Shown here piece after piece: positions 16,000 to 25,500 of a stretch of 27,456 bases of DNA. Below the pieces are notes generated by a model, which saw only the letters and a program-made list of their open reading frames with translations, was not told the origin of the DNA and ran no database searches. Within the stretch, counting starts at the first letter, position 1. Each line of letters starts with the position of its first letter. Source of the stretch: Clostridia bacterium (lineage in GTDB: Bacteria; Bacillota_A; Clostridia; Christensenellales; Borkfalkiaceae); NCBI GenBank assembly GCA_017462825.1, contig JAFTQI010000008.1, positions 1 through 27,456 of the forward strand. The letters are read 5' to 3'. A program made the translations under genes and the position numbers.

Positions 16000-17634
16000 A
16001 TGAAAACGATTGAAGCGACGAATTTTATAGAACAAATCATTAACGATGATATCGAGAACGGGAAGATTTCCGCGGTACAAACGCGTTTCCCGCCCGAACC
16101 GAACGGGTATTTGCATATCGGACACGTCAAGAGTATGCTCGTCAATTTCGGTACGGCGAAAAAGTATGAAGGCAAGTGTAACCTTTTCTTCGACGATACG
16201 AACCCCTCCAAGGAAAAAACGGAATTCGTTGACGCGATTCGAAAGGACATTGCTTGGATCGGTTACGATTGGGTAAAAGAAGTGTACGCGTCCGATTTCT
16301 TCGATACCATTTACGAGTACGCGGAAAAATTGATTACGGACGGCAAGGCGTTCGTTTGCGACCTTTCTCCCGAAGAAATCAGCGCGACGCGCGGTACGCT
16401 TACGGAAGCGGGTAAGGAAAGTCCGTATAGAAACCGCAGCGTGGAAGAAAACTTGCAGCTTTTCCGTGAAATGAAAGCAGGGAAATACCCCGACGGAAGC
16501 AAGTGTCTCCGCGCAAAAATTGATATGTCTTCGCCGAACATGAATATGCGTGACCCTGTTATTTACCGCATTTTGCGCAGTACGCATCACCGCACGGGTG
16601 ATAAGTGGTGCATTTATCCTATGTACGACTACGCGCATCCTATATGCGACTATTTGCAAGGGGTTACCCATTCCCTTTGTACGCTCGAATTCGAAGACCA
16701 CAGACCCCTTTACGATTGGGTAGGGATTCAGCTCGGTTTTTCGCCGAAGCCCCGTCAAATCGAGTTTGCAAGACTTGCAATCACCAACACGGTAATGTCG
16801 AAACGGTATTTGAAGCGTTTGGTGGAAGAAAACCACGTGCACGGTTGGGACGATCCCCGTATGCCGACGGTGACGGGTCTTCGCAATCGCGGCGTACCCC
16901 CCGAAGCGCTCTTGGATTTCTGTACTAAAATCGGTATTGTAAAGGCAAATTCCGAATGTCAGCTTTCCTATTTGGAAGCTTGCATTCGCGATAATCTGAA
17001 CGAAAACGCGGAACGCGCGATGGCGGTGCTTGAGCCCTTGAAAGTGACGATTACGAACTACGAAGGGGAAGAACTTCTTGATTCAGCAATTCATCCGTTG
17101 AAGCCCGAGCTTGGCACAAGAAAGGTGGCGTTTTCGAATACGGTGTATATCGATAGAGCGGATTTTGCCGTAGTGCCGCCGCCCAAATACCAACGTTTAA
17201 AGCCAGACGGTTACGTGCGTTTGAAGGGCGCGTATATTATCCATTGCGATGAAGTGATTACCGATAATGACGGCACCGTGGTCGAGTTGAAATGCTCATA
17301 CGTCCCCGAAAGCCGTTCCTCCAACGATACGAGCGGTATCAAGGTAAAAGGCACGATTCAATGGGTTGACGGCAAGACGGGCTTGGACGTAGAGATTCGC
17401 AAATACGCGCCGCTTTTGAAAGACGCGGAATACGCAGGGCAGGATTTTACCGAACGAATGAATTTGGATAGCGAACACATCTTCCACGGTAAAGCCGAGC
17501 CTTATCTTGGTGAAAGCGAAGACGGGAAAGCGTTCCAGCTCATGCGCGTAGGGTATTATAAAAAATGTAAAGACGAAAAGGGCGGTTTAGTCCTTTCTGA
17601 AATCGTTTCCCTAAAGGATAACTTCAATAAATAA
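16000..17634 (+). CDS. glnS: Glutaminyl-tRNA synthetase
   Basis: 544 residues, full length for bacterial GlnRS. Class I signatures are PPEPNGYLHIGHVKS (HIGH at 39-42) and a KMSKS equivalent VMSKR (265-269). The beta-barrel anticodon-binding domains occupy about residues 335-544. It attaches glutamine directly to tRNA-Gln. Many Firmicutes lack GlnRS and make Gln-tRNA through GatCAB, so its presence is informative: such genes in Clostridia are usually regarded as acquired from Proteobacteria or eukaryote-like sources. The GlnRS-specific features (HIGH context and MSKR) distinguish it from GltX. The ribosome site is weak (AAGAGAGAG). Likely transcribed with fhs. Confidence 0.96.
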   Translation: MKTIEATNFIEQIINDDIENGKISAVQTRFPPEPNGYLHIGHVKSMLVNFGTAKKYEGKCNLFFDDTNPSKEKTEFVDAIRKDIAWIGYDWVKEVYASDFFDTIYEYAEKLITDGKAFVCDLSPEEISATRGTLTEAGKESPYRNRSVEENLQLFREMKAGKYPDGSKCLRAKIDMSSPNMNMRDPVIYRILRSTHHRTGDKWCIYPMYDYAHPICDYLQGVTHSLCTLEFEDHRPLYDWVGIQLGFSPKPRQIEFARLAITNTVMSKRYLKRLVEENHVHGWDDPRMPTVTGLRNRGVPPEALLDFCTKIGIVKANSECQLSYLEACIRDNLNENAERAMAVLEPLKVTITNYEGEELLDSAIHPLKPELGTRKVAFSNTVYIDRADFAVVPPPKYQRLKPDGYVRLKGAYIIHCDEVITDNDGTVVELKCSYVPESRSSNDTSGIKVKGTIQWVDGKTGLDVEIRKYAPLLKDAEYAGQDFTERMNLDSEHIFHGKAEPYLGESEDGKAFQLMRVGYYKKCKDEKGGLVLSEIVSLKDNFNK

Positions 17635-17687
17635 TTTAGCACTCTAAACCTCGAAAGAGGTAAGGAATAGAAAAAGGAGATAAGAAT

Positions 17688-18917
17688 ATGATTCCTTTCC
17701 ATGCACTTTTAACGTTGTCGGACATTGCGGCGAAAGTACCTATGATCGTTGCAATCGCTTGTGGCGTGATTTTGCTTATGGCATTTTTTGTGGGGCTTAA
17801 AAAAGGTTTCCGCAGAGTATGTTGGGGCGGTATGTTTTGGTTGATTGCGGGCGTTGCGTTCGCTTTGATCGATTACCACCTTTCCGACAAGTTACCCTTG
17901 AAAGATTTCTATGCGGACATCTTCAAGGCAGAGTTTGTAAGTTTTGCAAGCTCGATGACGATTGCGCTTGCCGTAATCATAATCACTCTTATCGTGCAGC
18001 TTATATTAAACGCTTGGCTTCGTCCGAGAATTAAATTCGTAAAGAGAAAGCCCCGCGTTTCCTACGACGGCTACGGTTTTGAATACGAAGAAGACGGCGA
18101 TAATTTTGACGACGAATACTACGCAGACGATTATTACGGCAAAAGACCCAAGAAGATCGGCTATGGCAAACCCCGCGTATTTACGCGTCTTATGGGCGGT
18201 CTTGCGTGCATGGTTAACACCGCAATGGTACTCGCGGTCATCGTAGCGATCGGTCTTTTTGTTGTCAGCGCGACCAAGCTTTCGCAAGGCGCATTCGGTG
18301 AAATATTCGCCAAAGAATGGGTGGTAAAAGCGCTTAAATACGCAAGAGCGTATGTCCTTGATTTCATTACGATCGGGATTATTCTCGGCGTTTCGATTTA
18401 CGGTTATAAAAAAGGCTTTGCGGCGACGATGCGCTTTTTGATTATCCCGGTTGGCGGTACGCTTGCATTCATCGCTTGCTGCGCGTTGCCGTTCATGAAA
18501 GTTTCGGAAGGGGAATGGCATTTCTTGAGTAGCTTTGTTGCAAGATGTATTCGCCTTTTCAAGGGCACGGAATACAACAAGCTTTTCGGTAGAATTTTGG
18601 CAGCGGCATTAATGGGCGCGCTCTCCATCGTTGTATTTATTTTGCTTGGCATTTTGTTTAACAAACTCGTCAACGGCGTTAAGAACACAAAACCTTTACG
18701 TGTGGTAGACGGTATCCTCGCTTGCGTTTTGTTCTTCGCAATCGGCTTGGGTATTTGCCTTGCGCTTTGGTCGGTATTGTACGCGCTTGAATATTGCGGC
18801 ATTTTCTATGCAAGCGAAATCTTCAGCGAACGCGCTTCCCTTGCGAACGGGTTCTACGAAGTCGTAAAAGTGTTTATGGACGATTTTGCGGATAAGTACT
18901 TATTGAGATTTGCTTGA
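17688..18917 (+). CDS. Polytopic membrane protein with tandem CvpA-like halves
   Basis: 409 residues. The N-terminal half has FVGLKKGFRR (about 34-43) after the first helix, and the C-terminal half has IYGYKKGFAATMRF (about 238-251) in the same place. Later in each half comes a short Gly-containing turn before a long helix (RLMGGLACMVNTAMV and RVVDGILACVLFFAI). Hydrophobic helix, GxxKGF turn, helices and late DG/GG turn together are the pattern of the CvpA/colicin V production family, which is normally about 160-180 residues, so this looks like a fused duplication. Between the halves (about 128-155) is a very acidic Tyr/Asp-rich loop. CvpA proteins act at the inner membrane in envelope homeostasis, with mechanism unclear. 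The ribosome site AAGGAG is strong. Assignment to CvpA is by pattern only. Confidence 0.65.
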   Translation: MIPFHALLTLSDIAAKVPMIVAIACGVILLMAFFVGLKKGFRRVCWGGMFWLIAGVAFALIDYHLSDKLPLKDFYADIFKAEFVSFASSMTIALAVIIITLIVQLILNAWLRPRIKFVKRKPRVSYDGYGFEYEEDGDNFDDEYYADDYYGKRPKKIGYGKPRVFTRLMGGLACMVNTAMVLAVIVAIGLFVVSATKLSQGAFGEIFAKEWVVKALKYARAYVLDFITIGIILGVSIYGYKKGFAATMRFLIIPVGGTLAFIACCALPFMKVSEGEWHFLSSFVARCIRLFKGTEYNKLFGRILAAALMGALSIVVFILLGILFNKLVNGVKNTKPLRVVDGILACVLFFAIGLGICLALWSVLYALEYCGIFYASEIFSERASLANGFYEVVKVFMDDFADKYLLRFA

Positions 18918-19045
18918 TTTTTTGGGGATGCGGCGCGGAATATTGCACAGATACTCCTTGCTATCCCGCTTGGACTTTGATTGTCACAGCGAACCAGTTG
19001 CATTAATATTATAATATATATAATGAATAAGAATGAAAACATTGA

Positions 19046-19088
19046 GGGCAGGCATGCGTTAAACGCATGCCTGCCCCTTTATTTTTTA
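19046..19088 (+). repeat. Intergenic palindrome, copy with T tract (terminator-like)
   Basis: Left arm 19046-19060, central A, right arm 19062-19076, a 15-bp perfect stem, followed by CTTTATTTTTT. Relative to the copy at 26626 the eighth base of the left arm changed T to C and its partner on the right arm changed A to G, keeping the pair. It probably ends the CvpA-like transcript. The remaining 18918-19045 stretch shows no gene; a possible TTGTCA (18981-18986), 17 nt, TAATAT (19004-19009) promoter would read straight into this hairpin. Confidence 0.8.
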
Positions 19089-19251
19089 CTTTCATTACAG
19101 TAGATTTGCTTAAATGACCGCGGTAAATATACGAAAAAAGACCTCGTTCCTATGAAATTTTGTGCCGTTTCTTTGAAAAAAACGGTAGATATTCGATGGT
19201 TTATTGAGAAAAGGGGACTAAATAAAAAAATAGCCGTCTTTGGGGTAAAAC

Positions 19252-19298
19252 ATGTTAAAGTGGTTAATAAATGACAACTATAACAAAAAATTTAACAT
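19252..19298. promoter_or_regulatory. Inverted repeat upstream of the giant-protein operon
   Basis: ATGTTAAA (19252-19259) and TTTAACAT (19291-19298) are perfect 8-bp complements 31 nt apart, and the right arm reaches the expected -35 position of the promoter at 19317. It could be a pair of half-sites for a regulator. The rest of 19089-19251 is A/T-rich with a short CCGTTT/AAACGG hairpin near 19164-19186 and no gene that I can see. Confidence 0.4.
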
Positions 19299-19316
19299 CA
19301 AAAATCTATTTTACTA

Positions 19317-19325
19317 TGTTATAAT
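19317..19325 (+). promoter_or_regulatory. Extended -10 promoter of the peptide/giant-protein operon
   Basis: TGTTATAAT (19317-19325), the same extended -10 form as at fhs, without a good -35 box. Transcription from about 19332 gives a leader of about 60 nt before the peptide start at 19393. Confidence 0.6.
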
Positions 19326-19392
19326 AATACTGTAATTTTGTAGGATGCGGATTTTATATCTTGCAACTGTACAATGTAGGAGGAGAACCTAA

Positions 19393-19500
19393 ATGAAAAG
19401 GTATGAAGAGTTAATCGTAGAGATTTTACTCATCGGTGAAGACGTTGTTCGCTGTTCGACTTCGGTCGGCGACGACGCAGGAGAGGACATTTTTGGTTAA
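19393..19500 (+). CDS. 35-residue acidic peptide of unknown function, upstream of the giant secreted protein
   Basis: ATG at 19393 follows an excellent ribosome site (GGAGGAG, 19379-19385) and the frame ends at TAA 19498-19500, directly before the AGGAGG of the giant gene (start 19516). The peptide begins MKRYEELIVEILLIGEDVV, then RCSTSVG, and ends in a run of Asp/Glu and Gly (DDAGEDIFG). The start KxYEExxxEI, the EDVV followed by a small Ser/Thr cluster and the acidic Gly-rich end resemble a loose group of very short, unstudied peptides I associate with Clostridia genomes (KKYExPxLEhhxhxxxDVIxTS type). That association is from memory and untested. It has no signal peptide. It may be a leader for translational coupling, a small regulator or a modified-peptide precursor (one Cys). 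Confidence 0.65.
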   Translation: MKRYEELIVEILLIGEDVVRCSTSVGDDAGEDIFG

Positions 19501-19515
19501 GGAGGCGCAAAGAGA

Positions 19516-22500
19516 ATGACAAGAATTTGTAAAAGAATTACTATTTGGCTGCTCAGTGCGGTTGCTTTTGTGGCGCTCGCGCTCGGCATTGCTTTTGGTC
19601 GTCCTCAAATCCAAAAGGCAAGCGCAGAAGACAGCTACACGTTGACGTTTGAAATGCCTTCCGCAAGAGAGGACTGGGCGGAAAGCTCGAAACTTTCGAA
19701 AGACTATTTATTAGATGGTACGCAGACGATTGGATATCAAACCGAAGAGGTCTATACTGGGAGCGATGCGTTTGTCATTACCGAAACGGCAGGTACGACG
19801 TCGGGGCAAGCTATTGTTAATACACACGCCAAAGGCCCGATTGCCTCGTGGGATGCAAATACGAAATATACGGTCAGCTTTATGATGAAAGGCGCACCGT
19901 TCCATTTTTATTTTGACCATGCAGGAATGGTCCTTTTGGATGACTGGGTTAGACCTTCCACAACGGAATGGACCTATTATGAGTATACCTTTACTCCAAG
20001 CGAAGTAAAAGCGACGCCTTCAAGATATAGCTTCTTGTTCAAAGTAGCGGAAAATTATGGGAAGACTTACATCGATGATTTCTTCATTGAGGTCTATGAA
20101 GAGCCCACCACGGCTACGGTGACGACGGGTAGCGCAATCGGTGAATTGCCTGCTTTGGATGCAGGTAAAGCGTGGAAGATTGACGACCAAATCATCACCG
20201 CGGACACCGTTTGGAATTATACGGAAAACAAGACGGCAACCATTGTCGATACGTACACGCTGACTTTCGGCGAAGAAGAAACTACTACGCGCGAAGACTG
20301 GGCGGAAAGCTCGAAATTGGGAGCAGATCTTTTGACTTCCGCCACGCAGACGATTGCGTACCAAAACCAAGAAGTCTATGCGGGCAGCGAAGCGCTTGTT
20401 ATCACCGAAACGGCAGGCACGACGTCGGGGCAAGCTACTGTTAATACACACTCCAAAGGCCCGATTGCTTCTTGGGATGCAAATACGAAATATACGGTCA
20501 GCTTTATGATGAAAGGCGCACCGTTCCATTTGTATTTTAACCATGGAAAAATGACCCTTATGGATGACTGGGTTAGACCTGGAGAGGATTGGACTTATTA
20601 CGAATATACCTTTACGCCGAACGACTACTTCGTAGAAGGCGGTACTAATAGATATAGCTTCTTGTTCAAAGTAGCGGAAGCAAATAAGCAGACGTACATC
20701 GACGATTTCTTCATTGAGGAATACAAAGAGCCGACGGTATTGCCCACTTTGACGGTTGCAAAAGGTTGCGTGATTGGTGAATTGCCTGCATTGGAAGAAG
20801 GAAAAGCATGGGCAATCGACGGTGAAATCATTACCGCAGAAACCCTGTATAACTATACGGAAAACAAGACGGCAACGATTGTGGATGCGTATACCTTGAC
20901 GTTTGAAATGCCTTCCGCAAGAGAGGACTGGGCGGAAAGCTCGAAGTTAGGGGCGGACTATTTGCTGAATGGTACACAGACAATTGCTTATCAAAGCACC
21001 GAAGTCTATTCGGGGAGCGACGCATTTGTCATTACTGCTGCCGCAGATACGACTTCGGGGCAAGCTATTATTAATTTGCATGCTGCTGGTCCGATCGCCG
21101 CGTGGAATGCAAATACGAAATATACAATCAGCTTTAGATTTAAAGGGGCACCAATCCGTCTGGATTTTGACTTTACTGCTGCAGTCGTTTTAGATAGCGA
21201 AATTAGCCCCGAAAGCATGGATTGGACCTATTATGAATATAGCTTTACGCCGAGTGAAGTAAAAGGTGGGGCAGCGGTTGGAAGATATAGCTTCCTTATT
21301 AAAGTTTTAGAGGCGAATGCTAAGGTTTATATCGACGATTTCTTCATTGAGGTCTATGAAGAACCCACCACAGCTACGGTGACGACGGGTAGCGCAATCG
21401 GTGAATTGCCTGTTCTTCCTGATGGCTACTATTGGACGATCGACGGCGCAGCGATCACGGCGGAAACGCTTTATAACTACAGCGAAAACAAAGTGGCAAT
21501 CGCTACCAAGAATGCATATTATACCTTGGCTTTTGACGGCGCAGAGGAAAAAACGGTTACATTCGGCGAAGCAATCGGCGAATTGCCCGACGTTCCTGCA
21601 AAGGACGGCTATACGAACGGCAGATGGACGATTGACGGCGTAGCAATCACGGCGGATACCGTTTATAATTACAACGAGAATAAGACGGCGGTAGCGGAAT
21701 ACGATCCCATTTCCTACACGCTGACGTTCAAAGCCCAAGAAGACGCTACGCGCGAAGACTGGGCGGAAAGCTCGAAGTTGGGGACGGGCTATTTAATCAA
21801 TAATAGCGTACATACGGTTGCATATCAAAGTGAAGAAAAATATGCAGGGGAAGATGCGCTTGTTATTACTGATACCGCAGGTACGACCTCTGGATTTGCT
21901 ATTGTTAATTTGCATGCCGCAGGTCCGATAAAGTCTTGGGACGCAAATAAGAAATATACGATTAGCTTTAGGCTGAAAGGTGAGGCAATCCATTTGTATT
22001 TTAACCATGGTGTCGGCGGTAAGCTTTTGGACGACTGGGTTAGACCTGGAGAGGATTGGACTTATTACGAATACACCTTTACGCCGAACGACTACTTCGT
22101 TGAAGGCGGTACTAATAGATACAGTTTCTGCTTTAAAATAGCGGAAAAAAAGGTGGGAGCGCAGGTATTCATCGACGATTTGTTCATTGAAGAATACAAC
22201 GCTGTGCTTGACGAGTCTACGGTAGCGACGGGTAACGCAATCGGCGAGCTTCCTGCTGTTCCTGAAAAGGACGGCTATACGGGTTACTGGACGATTGACG
22301 GCGCAGCAATCACGGCGGAAACGGTATGGAGCTATGCCGAAGATAAAGTAGCAGTTCCTTATTACAATAAGAATAGTTCTACATATACTGTAACGGTAGA
22401 CGGCGAAGCGCAGACGGTAGAAGAAGGCGGTTATGCGGCAGAGCCCGAAACCCCTGCTGATTATGAAGACGAAGACTATACCTATACCTTTGATAACTGG

Positions 22501-25500
22501 TATATTGTAGATACGGACACCGTATTCGATTTCTCTATGGCAATCACGCAGGATTATAACGTAGAATCGAGATTTACGGCTACGGCGAAACCTAAGATGG
22601 TAGAAGTAGCGTGGGGAAGCGGTAATTTCGAGCCGAACGTAGATGGCTCTGAGTACACGCGTATTCGTTTGAATACGACGGCTGCCTCGGTTTGGACGGG
22701 TAGCGTAAATGGCTCTACTATCGACCAATACCTCGCATACACGAAGCTCAACGGCAGAACGGTAAAAGAAATCAACGAAGCGGCAGCGGCAAACGGCTGC
22801 GAAGAATTGATTAAGGCTTACGTGCGACCTAATAACGCATCGACTAGCTTCTATGCCTTATACATTCCTAATTCGTTTACGGAAATCTTGGCGGAAGATA
22901 TCTACACGGTAACGATTGAAGAGGGCTGGCAACACGAAGACAGCGGTACGGGCAATACGTATACGAACAGCAGCGCTGTTACGTGGTATTTCCGTGACAA
23001 GACCTTCCAGCAAAACACGGGCGCGAATAAGGATATTAACGCTACGGCGAACTTTACGTTTGGCAACCAAGGCGACACAGGTAGCGGCGCTACGTGCTTT
23101 ATCTTAAACACGAAAGACGTTTCCGGACTTTGGACTGGAACGAACGGCACGATGGGAATGGGAAATCCCTCGTTGAACTGGATTTATATTAACGGCAAGA
23201 GCATTAAGGAATGGAATGCAGAAGCGAAAGCGGCAGTAGCCGCGGGTGACGCTACGGATATTTGCTACGGTAGTACGCACGCACAGAATACGAATGCGGG
23301 CGCGCCGATAGCGGTACGTCCTGGCTATGCAAATACTGAATCTAACGGCGCGTTCTTCCAAATTTGGATTGCGAACGAATTCCTTCCCGCAGAGGATATC
23401 TATTCGTTTGAATGGAAAGAAGGTTTCTCGTTCATGTTTACAAACACCAACGACCTTTATTACATGTCCGAAAGCGTTAAGTTTGAAAATGTTAACGGTG
23501 CTTGGGTGAACTCGAACAATATCTACACCGTAACGGTAGAAGATTACAACGGCGCAGTGCTCGATACGCAAAGAGTTGTAAGCGGTGGCAAGGCAACTGC
23601 AGTTCCAAATCCTTCTAGACCTATGACGTCGACGGCTATTTATACCTTCACGGGTTGGAAGGACAGCGAAGGCAACGATTTCGACTTCGCGACTACGACG
23701 ATTACGGGCGACGTTACGGTTATTGCGCAATATAGCGAACAAGCCATCCAAATTGAAACGACGGAAATTGAGGCTGTTAAGTTCTTATATACCACTGCGA
23801 CGGATAACTGGTTGATCTTTACGATTTCTAATCATGACTATACTTGCGATACGGGAAACACTACTTACGTTGTAAGCCAAAAGGAATTGAATCGTATCGA
23901 ATTCTTGGATAACGTTATTTTAAGAGGTACGATTGTTGTAGGCACCGACACGCTTGAAGAAGCGACGCTTGCACAGGTATTTGCGGCAAACGGTGACGGT
24001 ACGCTTATCAATTTCTGGGGTAATGGTACGTTTGGCTTACGCGTTAGAAAAACCCCTGCCTATAATTCGATTACGGAAATCGTGATCAAAAGCGGAACGC
24101 ATTTCCCGTCCTATCAATATGCATGTGCAGGAAATACGGAAAAGGACGTTCGCTATATGACTCTTTCCGAGAAAGTATTTAAGACGGTGAGCGCGGAACT
24201 GGGTACTAATGGGCAAACTTGGACGACGGTATACGGTACGTCCGCTTCCAGCTATGACATTTCCATGGCGGACGGCGCGGCAATCCGTCTTATACAGCTC
24301 GATAATTTCACCGGCGATGCGAGCAACTATATGGAAACGGAAGGCTATAAGCAAAGCGGTATCCGTTTCCAGACGATGATTTCCAAAGAGACGATTACAC
24401 AGCTTCAGAGTATGTTGGGTACCGTCTATGACAAAGTTTCTTTCGGTACGCTGATTGTGCCTTCGGCTGATCTTGTAGGCGGTGATTTCTCGCACGCATG
24501 GCTCGATGCCAACAACATTTTGTATATGGATATCAAATCCACGGCATGGCTTAATGCTGACGGTTATGCGTTTGCGGATGAAAATAGCAGTTACGTTACC
24601 TTCTACGGCTCGATTGTCAACTTGAAGGCTGCAAACCATACGAGAGATTTCTCAGGCGTCGGCTATATCAAGCTTGAAAAAGGCGAGGAAACGACCTATT
24701 TCTACGCTCCTTATAATGAATCGAATAGCCGTTCGGCAGCGTACATCGCGCAAGCGGCGGTCGCAGACCGTAGCGCAACGCAAACTGATCGCTATAATAA
24801 TAGAATCGATGAAAACAACAACTGGTCGCCTTATACGGTAGGGCAAATCAATTTCCTTAAACTGTATATGAGTTCGTTAGAGGATACGGAAATTGCGGCG
24901 CAAGAAGCTGTCACACTGACCTCTACGGGCGCGTTGGCTACCGTTGCGGATAGCCGCAACACGGCTACGGTAACGGTCGATAAGAAGCTGAATGGCGCGT
25001 ACGTACAGCTCAACTATCAGACGAATATCGACGTTTGGGGTAAGTTCTACTATCAAAACAGCGCGGGTACGAAATCGGCGGTAGAAGACTTCTACTTGCA
25101 GAAAGGATCTTCGCAGCATAAGCAATATCTCGACTTGTTCCGTAAGAACGGCGTCGGGAAACTTGCAGGCTTAACGTCGGACGATTTGTATCTCACGAAG
25201 ATTGAATTCCAAAACGCGACGGTGGATAAGTCTAGCACGGGCACGTTTAAATTCCTTGGTTTGTATTCCTCGGCAAAAACGATTGACACTGCAAATTATC
25301 AAGTGTACATCACCAAGACGTTGGATAATGACGGCGGCGAAATGACGCTCGGCGCACACCTTGGCCTTGGCGGCGCGCTTACCTATTTGGCAAAATCCGG
25401 TGTCTATGAAGGTGTTACGTCGGGGACTTATGGTAAAGGCTCGGTGCTTATGAGAACGAGCACGGAAAGCTTTGTATCGCAGCGCAATACGAGTTGGTGG

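Noticed and set aside
19636..22200. CRISPR-like array
   Set aside because: The repeats are about 480 bp, in frame and encode protein modules; there are no short direct repeats with unique spacers anywhere in the window.
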